Source: Brassica napus
Lineage: Eukaryota > Streptophyta > Magnoliopsida > Brassicales > Brassicaceae
Length of the DNA: 64,000 nt
NCBI RefSeq assembly: GCF_020379485.1
Contig: NC_063442.1
Coordinates: forward strand, 14,816,009 to 14,880,008
Direction of reading: 5' to 3'
Shown: positions 1 to 11,174 of the stretch, piece after piece
Layout: the number at the start of each line of letters is the position of its first letter
Position numbering within the stretch: position 1 is the first letter of the stretch
The notes under the pieces: generated by a model
Databases searched by the model: none
What the model saw: the letters and a program-made list of their open reading frames with translations, nothing else
Told to the model about the DNA's origin: nothing
Made by a program: the position numbers and the translations under genes

Positions 1-266
1 TGTTTTAAGTGTTTAGTATTTTTTATTTAGGATTTAGGATTTATCCAAAGGTTTAGGGTTTAGGATTTCGGGTTTTGCTGACGGCGTTTAAAAAGTTCCT
101 TTTTTTGCAACTATTAGGATTTTTTTTTTAACATAAAATAACTTGACAATATATTGTTTCCTTTTTAAAAAGATATTAATATTAAATAGTAGAATACTAT
201 TGGTTGGTGAACATATAGGTTCACCTTAAGGGGTGAACCCAAAAATAACTCTTATAATAATATAGA
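1..266. other. AT-rich non-coding DNA
   Basis: I see no coding sequence here. The only structure is a short hairpin at 218-239 with 8-bp arms (ggttcacc and ggtgaacc), of a kind common in crucifer repeats. The stretch ends at the terminus of the Helitron that starts at 267. Confidence 0.5.
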
Positions 267-1274
267 CTAGAGATTTACCCACGCATCCGCGCTGATATTG
301 GTTCTTACATTTTTATACATTGATATTTTTTTTTCATAATTAGTTTTATATATTTTAGATGAGTCGTAATATAATTAATTGTATTCAAAAGATCTGGTCC
401 GAATCGGATAATATGGTTATTTTTGGTAAAAATATCCAAACTCGTTTCAGATAGATTTGTTATTTAGATATTTTTAGGTTCATATACATCAGAACCAGAT
501 TCATCGAGACCTAGAAGGACCCAACTCAAAACCCACACATAAATTTATAATGTTCAAACAATGCCTAATTTCAAAAAACAAAAACTGATACCTGAAAAGA
601 ACAACTCGTAAGGATAGCCAATGGTCATGCCTAACTAATTTATAAACTAATAAAAATGATTATTTTTATGTGTTTGGCTACATTAAGTGAAATAGAAAGA
701 GCTTTTTAATTAATAAATTATATGGAGTGAAATTAAGTGGCAGTAAATGTAATAACTTTTATTATTTTGATTTAAGTTATTATTTTATTCACAAAACATG
801 TCTTTGAATTAAGTTTCTAGCTACATAATTTTCCACCGATTGAAACTTAAAAAAAAATTAGTAAAACAAACTAAACCGAATGTATAACCCTATGCAAAAT
901 CCAGTTTACATTTTTTATTTTATAACTGGCACAAAGTTAATGTTAATTAACTAATACATAAAAAATGCACTATATTATTATGGTAATAGATATAATTAAT
1001 GATGTGTTGTATTGTTAAAGTAATATAATTAATGAAATGATTAAACTGAGTGAATTATGGAAAGACGATTAATGTAATTATATTAATGGAATTAATAAAA
1101 AGACATTATACTTTTTTTTATACTACTATCCATGTTTCCAAAAAATTCGCATTTATACTGATATCCATGTTTCCAAACAGTACCAAAAATTATTTCAGTT
1201 TTAATAATATAGATTAATGATAAGTTGTATTGTTAAGGTAATATAATTAATGAAATTGTTAAACTGAGTGAAAT

Positions 1275-3350
1275 ATGAAAAAAACTACTTATAAGGTGAT
1301 TTCGAAAATTATTGCAAGAAGACTCAAAGCGACGCTTCCGCAGGCGATTGAACTGAACCAATGTGCTTTTGTTGAGGGACGACTGCTTCTAGAAAATTTT
1401 CTTCTTGCTACGGAATTGGTCAAGGATTACCACAAGCTGTCCATATCCTCTCGGTCTGCGATCAAGTTGGATATAGCGAAAGCATTTGACACCATCGACT
1501 GGGCTTTCATTGAAGCGACCCTGAGAGCTATGAACTATCCAGACATTTTTGTTACTTGGATCATGAGGTGCATAGATACTGCAGCGTTCTCAGTTTCTAT
1601 TAATGAAGAGTTAGAAGGTTTCTTCACCAGTTCTAGGGGTATTCGACAAGGATGCTCGCTCTCCCCGTACCTCTATGTTATTGTAAGTAATGTCCTCTCC
1701 AAGCTCCTAAACAAGGCTGTTGTTGATGGAAACATTGGAAACCACCCTCAGTGTGAGGAAGTTCAGCTATCTCATTTGAGCTTCGCAGATGATATAGTAG
1801 TCTTCACAGACGGCACGCCAGCTTCGCTTCAGGGAACGTTGGGCATTTTTGGAAAGTTTGCTCACATGTCAGGTCTTCAGATAAATGTATCTAAATCAAC
1901 AGTCTTCGCAGCCGGTAGGGGAAAACAAGCGCTGGAGGGTGAAGCGGCTGCTGCAGGCCTCTCTGTCTCGGCTTTACCCATCAGGTACCTTGGACTTCCC
2001 CTAACCACCAAGCTTATGACCAGAAGTGATTATGAGCCACTGATTGTGAAGATTCGAGACCGTTTTCTTTGCTGGACGAGTAAAGCTCTCTCTTATGCTG
2101 GGAGATTGCAACTGATAAAATCTGTTATAGCTAGCATTACAAATTTCTGGTGCTCAGCGTTCTGCCTACCTCAGTCATGTATTGATGAAATAGAGAGCAT
2201 GTGTTCTGCTTTCTTGTGGAGTGGTTCACCAAACATTACATCTCGCGCAAAGATTGCATGGGCGGAAGTCTGCTGTCCCTATGAAGAAGGAGGTCTGGGT
2301 ATTAGGAGAGTGAAGGAGGTCAGTACTGTATTTGTACTGAAGCTTATTTGGAGGTTGTTCTCTCAGTCTTCATCGTTATGGGCAGTTTGGGTGAAGCAGA
2401 ACCTGTTGAAACATGAGACTTTTTGGGATGCAAAGGACACGGTGATAGGCTCTTGGGCTTGGAGGAAGCTTCTGAGGTACCGTCCTCTTGCTAAGCAGTT
2501 TATTCGTATGAATATTCATGATGGACTCGACCTGAGATTCTGGACTGATCTGTGGCACCCGCGTGGCTGGCTCATTGATATTGTTGGGGAGCTAGGTACA
2601 CAAAAATTGGGTATAAGAAGAGATGCCAAGATTTGTGAAGTCTTTCTTGATGGAGACTGGAGATTTCGCCGATGTCGTGACCAGCGTATCCAAAACTTAA
2701 TTCTTGACATTCTAGCTTTTCCGGTCAGCTTGGTGGAAAATGTACGAGATGGAGTTCAATGGAGGAATGGGGAGGACACCTATGGCGAGCAGTTTGTATC
2801 TAAGGCTACTTGGGATCTCACTAGATGTCGCAAGGAGAACGTGGTCTGGAGCAAGCTGGTCTGGTTCCCACAGGGTGTACCGCGGTTTGCGTTCATCACT
2901 TGCTTAGCTATCCGGAATCGACTCTCAACTGGCCATCGTACGAGTCAATGGGGCCATCCCCAAGGTTGTCTCTTCAGTGGTGAGCCTGACGAGACCAGAG
3001 ATCACTTATTTTTTGCGTGTCCCTACCCTTTCACGCTCTGGATTAAGGTGGTTGGGAACCTGTTTGGACAAGAACCTGATCCCGACTGGGATACAACTAT
3101 GGCGCATCTTCTCACGGGATCTTTTGACAGGTTGACGTTCATACTGCTGCGGCTTGTGTTGCAGGTTACGATCTACTATATATGGCGCGAGCGGAATGAC
3201 CGCAAGCACAATAACTCAGCCCGGCCTGTCAATCATGTTTCTAAACTGATTGATAAAACGGTCAGGAACCGTATCACTTCCACTGGATATGCTCTGAAGC
3301 CAAGGCTACAAGGTCTAATGAGAAGATGGTTTGAAGCACATATTCTTTAA
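1275..3350 (+). CDS. LINE (non-LTR retrotransposon) ORF2 fragment: reverse transcriptase plus zf-RVT
   Basis: An open frame of 691 codons encodes the C-terminal part of a plant L1-type ORF2. Reverse transcriptase motifs are visible: catalytic Asp in KLDIAKAFD (residue 66), GIRQGCSLSP (122-131) and the FADD box (170-173). A zf-RVT-like Cys/His region follows near residues 570-620 (CLFSG...HLFFACPYPF). The upstream endonuclease domain is missing, so this is a 5'-truncated copy. The ATG at 1275 belongs to the flanking target DNA, so the first few residues are not LINE-encoded and the frame is unlikely to be translated as a functional protein. The lack of stops suggests a fairly recent insertion. 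Confidence 0.9.
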   Translation: MKKTTYKVISKIIARRLKATLPQAIELNQCAFVEGRLLLENFLLATELVKDYHKLSISSRSAIKLDIAKAFDTIDWAFIEATLRAMNYPDIFVTWIMRCIDTAAFSVSINEELEGFFTSSRGIRQGCSLSPYLYVIVSNVLSKLLNKAVVDGNIGNHPQCEEVQLSHLSFADDIVVFTDGTPASLQGTLGIFGKFAHMSGLQINVSKSTVFAAGRGKQALEGEAAAAGLSVSALPIRYLGLPLTTKLMTRSDYEPLIVKIRDRFLCWTSKALSYAGRLQLIKSVIASITNFWCSAFCLPQSCIDEIESMCSAFLWSGSPNITSRAKIAWAEVCCPYEEGGLGIRRVKEVSTVFVLKLIWRLFSQSSSLWAVWVKQNLLKHETFWDAKDTVIGSWAWRKLLRYRPLAKQFIRMNIHDGLDLRFWTDLWHPRGWLIDIVGELGTQKLGIRRDAKICEVFLDGDWRFRRCRDQRIQNLILDILAFPVSLVENVRDGVQWRNGEDTYGEQFVSKATWDLTRCRKENVVWSKLVWFPQGVPRFAFITCLAIRNRLSTGHRTSQWGHPQGCLFSGEPDETRDHLFFACPYPFTLWIKVVGNLFGQEPDPDWDTTMAHLLTGSFDRLTFILLRLVLQVTIYYIWRERNDRKHNNSARPVNHVSKLIDKTVRNRITSTGYALKPRLQGLMRRWFEAHIL

Positions 3351-3460
3351 TTTTTTTCTAAGTTTTGTCTCTATTCTTTAAAACCTAAAAAGCTTTAGGT
3401 ATTGTACATACATTCTTTTGCGATGATCAATAAATTTAAAATTTCATCAAAAAAAAAAAA
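1289..3460 (+). mobile_element. 5'-truncated LINE insertion with poly(A) tail
   Basis: The element ends in a run of 12 A at 3449-3460. Flanking target duplications are recognisable: tgaaaaaaactact at 1276-1289 and tgaaaaaactatt from 3461, differing by one A and one base. The insertion interrupts a unit of the Helitron-end array, whose remainder resumes at once after the tail. About 100 bp of 3' untranslated sequence separate the ORF stop from the poly(A). Confidence 0.75.
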
Positions 3461-3796
3461 TGAAAAAACTATTAATGTTATTATATTTATCGAATTACTA
3501 AAAGGACACTATACTTTTTTTTTATATTGTTATTCATGTTTCCAAACAATTATTATTTATAATGCTATCCATGTTTCCAAACAGTACCAAAAAGTACTTC
3601 AGTTTTAAAAATATAGATAATTAATGAAATTGTTAAATTGAGTGAAATATGGAAATACTATTAATTTACACTATTAATTTAATTATATTAATAGAATTAA
3701 TAAAATGACACTATACTTCTTTTTATCCATGTTTCCAAACAATTCTCATTTATACTGCTATCCATGTTTCTAAACAATATCAAAAAGTACTTCAGT

Positions 3797-4437
3797 ATTT
3801 AGTAATCTGGATACTTTGGTATATTTGGAAAGGAAGGAATAATAAATTTTATAGTAATTTAGATATGGATCCTATAAACACGCTTAACTTTGCAGAAACA
3901 GAGTCAAGACTTTGGGCTGATGCACATGCAATGAACGAAACCAGGACAGTACCCCAAGTTGAGATTATGACTCTTCCTGCAATTTCGGGGAGATGGTGTT
4001 TTACACATGGTTCTTGTTTCGGGCAAGGTTGGCTGAGTACTTTAGAAGGTTTTGATGAGCTGTTGGGAGCAAGGAATGTCCGGGCTTGTTTATCTCCTCT
4101 ACATGCAGAGATAGAAGCACTACAATGGGCAATTGAATGCATGAGAAACTTACCCTAATTTCAGGTTACGTTTGTAACGGATTGTTCTCAGTTGTTGAAG
4201 ATGATTTTGGAACCAGAGGAATGACCAGCATTTGCAAGTTATTTGGAAGATATTAAATCCCTGAAAAAAGGTTTCACACGTTAGGAGATCATCTATGTAC
4301 CAAGAATGCAAAATTCAAGAGCGGATAGCCTAGCACGCAGTGTTAGGAAACAACCGTCGTTTGTCGTTCACATGGATCAACATCTACCAGAGTGGTTCAC
4401 AGAATGGTATGAGTTTGTTGTTGATAACAAAAAAAAA
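3797..4437 (+). pseudogene. Second LINE relic: RNase H-like domain, truncated and broken
   Basis: Translation reads through typical LINE C-terminal sequence (WILWYIWKGRNNKFY from about 3817), then an RNase H-like domain (FVTDCSQLLK near 4175; RADSLARS near 4320). Stops at 4156-4158 and at the GAGGAATGA and TTAGG positions near 4220-4285 break the frame. The element ends in nine A (4429-4437). It is flanked by a perfect 9-bp duplication tacttcagt (3788-3796 and 4438-4446), so this is an insertion separate from the upstream LINE, from a different LINE lineage that carries RNase H. Confidence 0.75.
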
Positions 4438-4460
4438 TACTTCAGTTTTAATAATATAGA

Positions 4461-4874
4461 TACACGTCAAGGTATCAAATGTTTTGAGCAATTTCATTTG
4501 TTTAATTTGTGAAATGAACAAGAAGTTAAAATCAAAGATTTGAAGGCTACATTTTAATAAATTCGCAGAAGGTTTACTGAGACGAAAACTCTTATATCGT
4601 TTTGTCACCTCAAAAATATCTCATCAACATTATAGTTAAATTGTCATATAAAGTATTGTTACACTCAATCACAAAGTAGTGCATTTAATTTAAACTTGTT
4701 AGCAAAATAGCATTTTAGTGTTTTTAAGTCCCAAATACATATTATTTCAGAATATTGATTTTTCCAGTAAGATAATATCTCTAAACTCTAAATTTTATCT
4801 GAAAAATCTAAATCCATGTTAACTATATAGTTTATATAACTAGGAAGTGAATCCATGTTAACTAATACATGTAA
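4461..4874. other. AT-rich spacer between two Helitrons
   Basis: No gene or structured repeat is recognisable in these 414 bp. Confidence 0.4.
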
Positions 4875-5029
4875 TCTTATTACATAAAGTAGACTTTGTC
4901 TCTCTTTTTAGAGAGACACGTCATCAAATAAAGAGAAGAGAGCCTGACACGTGGCAATCTAACATAAACGATTGATCACGTTTTGCTAATGGACTTGCCC
5001 CGAATATTAGCTTATAGAATCTGAGAGCC

Positions 5030-5830
5030 CAAACTAGACAAAAGAGAGGATCATATCGCCATTTTCTTCTGCATTCCTCACAGCTTTAGGGTTCATCGGG
5101 TTCTATGAATATCCGCTTCTGTCTGGCGGATCTGAAATAGCGTGTGACCCAATGATTCGTCAGTAAGCTTTCCATCGGACTCTGTTCATGACGATTTAGA
5201 TTCGATTTTTCACCTCTGAAGCGTTACAAGTCTCATTGATTCAGCATCATTAACCCAAACTTAACTCTTCCTCACGATCTTAAATTCAATGAATCTTATC
5301 CATCTACCAGTCGGTGATTCTCACCTATAAAAAACTTAGTATTCATCCATTAAACATCATCCTCACATTTCCTAATACTGAGAAAATTTTTATTTTCAAT
5401 ATTTGAGAGCATCGAATTTCTTACCGGTGATTTGAAACGAAATGGACTTCCGGCTATCTATGGGCCCACAACAAGCCATCCTGGATTGGCACCTGAATCC
5501 CGTCAACCCGACCCGTTTCCTGGACGCCGTGGAGTGATTTAGTCAGCTTCTACGGCTGTTTTGTCGTCTGAGTCATCATATTCGGTACGTCCTTCGTCGT
5601 TATCTCAAATCAGCAGATTGGTTTGGAAAAGAGGTTAGATCATCAGAGAAGAAACTGAAACGATCTCCAACGACGGAGGGGAAATGCGGAGATATAGGAT
5701 TTGATGGTGGTGGACCTGTCGAGGAAGCCGCAGCTGTTAGAACAGAGACGGTGGCCTTCCGGCGTCTGACATAAACGTTTCTCCGCCACAGATCTTGAAA
5801 GAAAGTTTGATTTTTTAAATAAAAAATCAA
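5030..5830. other. Gene-like GC-richer segment, possibly captured host sequence
   Basis: This stretch has balanced base composition and a phrase typical of crucifer 5' leaders (agctttagggttcatcgggt near 5084). It stands out from the AT-rich surroundings. A 76-codon minus-strand frame (5600-5830) has a plausible composition but no recognisable domain. It may be a host gene fragment carried by the Helitron; I cannot name a source. Confidence 0.3.
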
Positions 5831-7244
5831 TTGATTTAAAGAGATAATGAATCTGCAGAATCTAAAAGAAAGAACATGACACGAACCGGAATCTGGTCAC
5901 AGAGAGAAACACAACAAAAGAAAAACAGCATATCGATAATTAAAGTGAAGAAAATTTTATTTCGCTTTCTCAGCAACTAAACAGGGATTACAAGAAAATA
6001 ATGAGATGGAAAGTTTATTAAAAAGCGAGAAGGAAACATCTCATAGAGAAGATATAAGAGATATCAGAGCGGAAGAGGAGTTGTGTAAACTGATAATTCT
6101 TGAGAAAAGAAGAAGGAGAGGCTTTAGAATCGGACCTTAAAAATGTCTACAATCGTTCAATAGTTTAACTGGACTTTAAAAATTTCTATCGTGAAGATAT
6201 TTAAGAAATCAGAGTAAAAGAAAATAGTAAAAGGAGGTGAGGTCCACTAAGCAAGCATCGCCATTTGATTCCGACGAGCACCATGTAACCCAAACATTTA
6301 AAATTTCAAGAATTGATTATTTTTTTACGGGCAATCAAAAGCTCAAACTTGGACAAACCTTTTACATAAAAAATGAAGTCTCACACCCACAACATTAAAA
6401 CACAGATCGTTAAATCAAAGATAACGATTAATAATTTAGAGAAGACACATGTAGTTAACGTGTTTACCAATGGGTGAAAGAGACGAAGCCTCCTAAAGCA
6501 AAACTTTAGGACATTTTATTTAATTGCAAATAGTGCACATGGTTAAACAGTGTAGACCCCAGTTGTTATGAAAAAAAAAACATAATTCCATTAGGATTGT
6601 AAGTGACCAAACATCAATAAATCCCAACACGACATGAAGCCCACTACAACTTCACACATAAACACAAGAGAGCTCCAGCCTTCTGTACCTGCAAAGATGA
6701 ACGTAATAGACAAATAAAACCAGACTGCTTTTAGTAACAAATTTACTATATTACAGTCTGTCAATGAAGGCCAAATCTACCTTACAGCTAGAGCTTAAGG
6801 ATAAGATTAGGAATCAAACTAGATACTTCTAAGTCGTGGGTATATATATATATATATATAAATATATATATACATTGTAATAGCTCATTGTAAATTATCA
6901 AGAAAGTATTATTCAGAACTAAAAGTATTGTCTTTTTTCTAAACATTCATATGGTACCAGAGTCATTATAAGCCTTAGAGCATCTTTATCCCTAGAAAAA
7001 GAAGGGTCTCTTAAGCAAAAAAGTACAGGAGGGGCCCATAAAATAACAAAAACCGTATGCCCAAGTTGCCAAATAAGAGACGTTTTCGGTGGGTTTTTTC
7101 AACTGTTCGCGGGTCTCACTGACACGTGGCGGCCTGTAATTGGTTCTTTTTTAAAAAAAGTTTTAATCAGACAAAAACGAAAAAAAATAAGAAACCCATT
7201 AAGGGTCTGTGCGATAATGATGCTCTTAATTAACATATATCAGC
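5831..7244. other. Helitron interior without recognisable genes
   Basis: Non-coding sequence with an AT dinucleotide run at 6841-6872. Phrases such as acacgtggcggcctgtaatt near 7122 are typical of transposon interiors in this family. I see no gene. Confidence 0.4.
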
Positions 7245-7920
7245 TAGGGGTGGGCGTTCGGGTACCCGTTCGGATTCGGGTCGGGTATTTCGAATTTTCG
7301 GGTATTTCGGTATAGAGGTGTAGAACCCGTTCGGGTATTTCTGTACATCGGGTTGGGTTCGGGTATTTTTAATTCGGATTCGGTTATTTCAGATCGGGTT
7401 CGGATATTTAGATTTTGAAAAAAAATTAAAATTTTCATTTTTCAAGTATCTTGTATTTAAAAATATAACTTTCTGTTAACTAATTTTTTATTTTTAATAG
7501 ATTGAATGGTTAATAGATTTGGACATAACATTTTAAAACTAAAAAGACATTAATTTAGTTATTTTTTTAAAAAAAAATTGGATGTAACTTTTTGTTAATT
7601 TTTGAAATAAAAAATTTGACATGCATTTTAAGTGAGTAGCAAATTATTTTTTCTGTAATTGTATGTATATCATATGAATTTAAAGTATGTGTAGTATCAA
7701 TATAAATATTTTATATAAAATGAGAGATTTAAACTAGAAATATAAGGTTAATTATACATATGTTCGGTTATCTTCGGATATCCATTCGGGTTCGGGTAAC
7801 CAATCTCTCCTTATTCAATACCCGTTCGGGTATTTTGCTACTTTGGTTTGGATTTCGGTTCGAGTTTTTCGGATCGGGTTCGGGTGCCACTTCGGATATC
7901 GGATAAAGTGCCCACCCCTA
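7245..7920. mobile_element. Non-autonomous hAT-like element, 676 bp
   Basis: The termini are inverted: taggggtgggc at 7245-7255 and gcccaccccta at 7910-7920. Both subterminal regions carry many copies of the motif cgggt/ttcgggta, a known pattern of crucifer non-autonomous transposons. The flanks are atatcagc (7237-7244) and atatcaac (7921-7928), an 8-bp target duplication matching at 7 of 8 positions, which is the hAT length. The interior is AT-rich and non-coding. The 144-codon frame at 7843-8277 crosses the element border and is not a gene. Confidence 0.75.
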
Positions 7921-7928
7921 ATATCAAC

Positions 7929-9061
7929 AATGGTTGATCGACTCAATCCCTACCAATTTTCTGGTAATGTTCATGTCCTCAATTGCATTTTCACAAAAGG
8001 ACACCTACAAATTACTATGATGCCTTTAGTGAAATCTAAAATAAATTTTCCTTTTGCTAAAGGACTTTCGGAAAAAAATTATACTTTAACAAAAAAAAAC
8101 TTTACAATACATCACATTTACTATACAATTGATGAAGCGTTCCAACCATCTCACAACTCATCTATAAATACTGAAATGCAACTTGTATTGAGCCGCAAAC
8201 AAAACAGTATAGATCAACATGGTCCAACAACATCCCTTCTAAAAGCTTCAAAGCCTCCTCAAGTAAATTCAGGTTGACATTATTGCACGGTTACGCTTTT
8301 TCTCTAAACATGTTTTTGTAACCTAATGCAAACAAACTCGATTCTAATGGATGCTACAACCGACACTCAAGTCAATAAGAACTTCGACCTACACCCGATG
8401 ATAGTCTCTACTAGCATCATTGCACATGTACAACAACCTTATGACACGATGTCTCACGGGTGGTAACTTAAAAGATCGTTATATTTGCGTAGTACAAGAG
8501 TAATTTCATAATATTGATGACATAAACACTTCTCAGCATATATAGCAACTGAAGGTATGCATCACAAAACTATTTATCTATATAATAATATCATGCATGG
8601 TAAATTCCAAGGTTGGTCGGTCAATGTTGGATAAACTAGGCGTGAATGTAACGTGGAAAATTATAGGAGAATACAAGCAACAATCACATGTCACCACTAC
8701 AACTTTGAAAACCGGATACTTCCTTCTACTACAAGAAAATGATAAGTTTTGCTTTCAAAACTAAGAAAAATATGTTAGATAATTGTCTTGGGGTACTATT
8801 TCGAAAATCATAACTAATACAAAATTATTTCAACTACTTTAAGACTTTAACAATGACCTACACCGAGTTAGAATTTAAGAATTAAAGAAAAATATTTAAC
8901 AACTTTGGATGAAAGTAAAAAACTCGCATTTAGTTTTACATAAAAATAAACAATGACATATGCTCACATTCTCCATGGCGCATATACGGAACTATAACAT
9001 TCCCAAAAGAATCATGCAACATCTGGGTCCAAACCAAAGAACAGCACACCCAATACACTTA
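7929..9061. other. Helitron interior, no gene seen
   Basis: Low-complexity to moderately AT-rich DNA without coding signals. A phrase resembling a CACTA terminus (ctactacaagaaaa near 8727) is isolated and has no partner. Confidence 0.35.
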
Positions 9062-9748
9062 GGCCTTGATTGGCCGAGCAGATGATAAGTCAGTAGCAAT
9101 ATGCTATAGAGGCAGTATGCTAGAAAAACTGTAAGCTTTTGCTAAACTGTTTAATAGAATAATTGGTAGAGCAGTATGTATATGCTATTTAAAATTATCA
9201 AAATTAGTGTATAATATATTTATTTCTAATGAATATATTTCTAATATATATATATATATAATTAAAAAGATAAATTAATTTATTTTATTTAATAATTTCA
9301 AAATTATGTTTATATAGGAAAATATTATTTAAAAAAATTCAACTAAAATATCTATTTTTAAAATAATATTTCACATTTAAAATATAATTAGTTATAATAT
9401 TTAACATTTAAAATATAATTTAATTATATATATATATTTAAATTTGAAATACTATTTTAAAAGAATATTACTGTAAATTTATTTTAGAAATCAAAATTTT
9501 ATTTTCTGGATATAAAAATAATTTTATGATATTATTAAATAAAATAAATGAATTAGTTATATATATTTTTTAATTTTATAAATTATAAATGTAAATGCTC
9601 TTCTAAAAGCTTCATATGAGAGCATTGACAAGAAAGTATTTGGAGAGCATTAACATTTAGTAAATATTTTTCTAAATATTTTTCTAACAATTGTTGATTG
9701 AATAATGTAAAGCATAATGCTAATGCTAATGATCTACCAACCAAGGTC
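9062..9748. mobile_element. PIF/Harbinger-like (Tourist-type) non-autonomous element
   Basis: The ends ggccttgattgg (9062-9073) and ccaaccaaggtc (9737-9748) are inverted copies matching at 10 of 12 positions. They are flanked by TTA on both sides (9059-9061 and 9749-9751), the target site used by PIF/Harbinger elements. The 687-bp interior is very AT-rich and non-coding. The element sits about 40 bp inside the 3' end of the surrounding Helitron. Confidence 0.6.
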
Positions 9749-9817
9749 TTACAAACAAACTTTAATTTTTTCATTAACAAAATATCAAATCCCGCGCGAA
9801 GCGCGGGCTTTCCCTAG

Positions 9818-10600
9818 TATAATATAAAATATTGTTCACTCAATTCGTTTTAGTGTGTTTCCAAATTTAGTCAATTAAGTAATACATGTATAGAGTTTAT
9901 AAAACTAGGAAGTAATTCTCTTTCATCACTGGATCATGTCTGATAATTATCGCCATTGAATCCTATTTTGCAAGTTCTCTCTACACTTCTTGCATCGGCA
10001 AAACTAGGAGACGTTCTTGTAACCTCGTATTTTTATGTACTTTAAAGCTTTGGTTAATGAATCATTTACCTCCAGAACAAAAAAAGATAAAAGCAATCGT
10101 TAAACTTCTCACTCAACTTACTTCCATACTACTTTCCTTTACAATCCTCTCGATTCCTTTCTCGTTCGTCATATTCGACATAGCTTTTTTAATCCTACCA
10201 TGTTCAAATCATCAACATTTTTGGCTTTCTGACTATCCAGATTTTCTTTGAAAAAACAAGATTTTCTTTGATAATGTGATTTGTAAATTGTATTAATGTG
10301 GGTTCTCAGTTCTAAAAGCTTCTTGCAACAATCTCGAATCAAAGAACTTGCCACTTTGTTAGCTGTGATACCATTCGATGAGAAAGAGTACAACAAAGTA
10401 AATCAAGAACTTCTTTTTTTTTTTGTAACAACAAATCAAGATTTTTTTTACCAGAAAAAAAACATCAAGAACTTCATTTTTTTTTTGGGTGGGATGAGAG
10501 GAGGCAAACACAATAGACAATAGATTTGAAGAAACACAATATAAGACTATAAGTATTGATTATGTTATAATTTCCTAATACATAATCTATTAATTTAGGT
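9818..10600. other. Intergenic DNA, no gene seen
   Basis: AT-rich sequence with short open frames that lack any domain. An 18-base similarity to the DNA left of the Helitron (aaactaggaagtaa near 9902; aactaggaagtgaa near 4840) hints at an old duplicated flank. Confidence 0.35.
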
Positions 10601-10614
10601 TCCTATTTTTTTTA

Positions 10615-10985
10615 TCTACTATTTAGAAATCATTATAAGACCATTTAAACTAATTCATATAACAACAAATATTATAGTTTTTAATAATATATATTGTTTT
10701 CTATAATATAATTGTCAAATATAAAATTTTGAAATTATAATCATCTACATAGTATATGCAATATTATATTAATGTATTTATCTTATTAAAAAAACCATAC
10801 ACATCGCTAAACATGTATTTCTTTTAAAAATCCCAAAATAAAATTTAAAATTTATATACAAATTTCAAATCAAAATGACCATCTTTAAATTTGAAAAAAC
10901 CTAACAGTATACATAAAATTATAGCATTTTATATTTCAATGTTTAATTTATCAAAATAAAATTAATAAAACCCCGCACATGGTTT
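10615..10985. repeat. Diverged copy of the AT-rich repeat duplicated at 12175-13345
   Basis: From about 10630 the sequence (gaccatttaaactaattcat and onward) parallels 12121-12470 over roughly 350 bp with scattered substitutions and small indels. It lacks the distal half carrying the motif cggttttggt seen in the tandem copies. Probably a related non-autonomous transposon, since a Helitron-like 3' end follows at 11174. Confidence 0.55.
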
Positions 10986-11147
10986 AAAGAAGAAAAAAAC
11001 TCATAAATTTGAAAAGGCCAAAAACTAAACACATTAATAAGCACACAAATCTAGAAACTGAAAACATATAAATTTACAATAAGAACACAAGCAATCAATT
11101 TGATGACATTTTCAAAATTATAAACATATAAGAATGAAAAATAAATT

Positions 11148-11174
11148 TGCGCATTTGTGCGGATCAAAATCTAG
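11148..11174 (+). mobile_element. Degenerate Helitron 3' end
   Basis: A weak hairpin (cgcatttgtgcg, 4-bp stem) is followed 10 bases later by CTAG at 11171-11174 and then T. This is the Helitron 3' layout with a decayed GC stem. The matching 5' end was not identified, so only the terminus is annotated. Confidence 0.4.

Larger units (their letters stand above)
267..4460 (-). mobile_element. Non-autonomous Helitron, minus strand, with iterated 5' ends
   Basis: Read on the minus strand, the 3' end is CTAG at 267-270, followed by T (A at 266 on plus), just after a decayed GC-rich hairpin (cccacgcatccgcg on plus, 278-291). The 5' end on minus begins TCTATATTATTAAAACTGAA at 4460, preceded by A, which is the usual Helitron A|TC...CTAG|T arrangement. 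The same 5' terminal sequence also occurs ending at 1213 and 3616, so the end is present three times. No Rep/helicase coding sequence is visible. Two LINE fragments are inserted inside. The ends and repetition are seen; one single outer element is an inference, since 267-1213 could be the original unit. Confidence 0.55.
1021..4460 (-). repeat. Array of about 218-bp Helitron end units, split by two LINEs
   Basis: The phrase taatataattaatgaaa starts at 1021 and again at 1239, giving a period of 218 bp. Units contain two copies of ccatgtttccaaa and end in acttcagttttaataatata. The second unit continues after the first LINE, from 3461 to 3616. The third runs from about 3617 to 3796 and is completed after the second LINE at 4438-4460. 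The units differ by small indels, so the array is old, but the order of events is readable: array first, LINEs later. Confidence 0.6.
4875..9817 (+). mobile_element. Large non-autonomous Helitron, plus strand, hosting two DNA transposons
   Basis: The 3' end is clear: a perfect 7-bp-stem hairpin cccgcgcgaagcgcggg at 9791-9807, then CTAG at 9814-9817 followed by T. The proposed 5' end is A|TCTTATTACATAAAGTAGAC at 4875, which resembles a second Helitron-like start at 25201. Inside lie a GC-richer gene-like segment (about 5030-5830), a hAT-like element (7245-7920) and a PIF/Harbinger-like element (9062-9748). No helicase is visible. The 3' end is strong; the pairing with this 5' end is inferred. 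Confidence 0.5.

Noticed and set aside
7843..8277. 144-codon plus-strand frame
   Set aside because: Crosses the border of the hAT-like element at 7920 and has no domain or gene signals.
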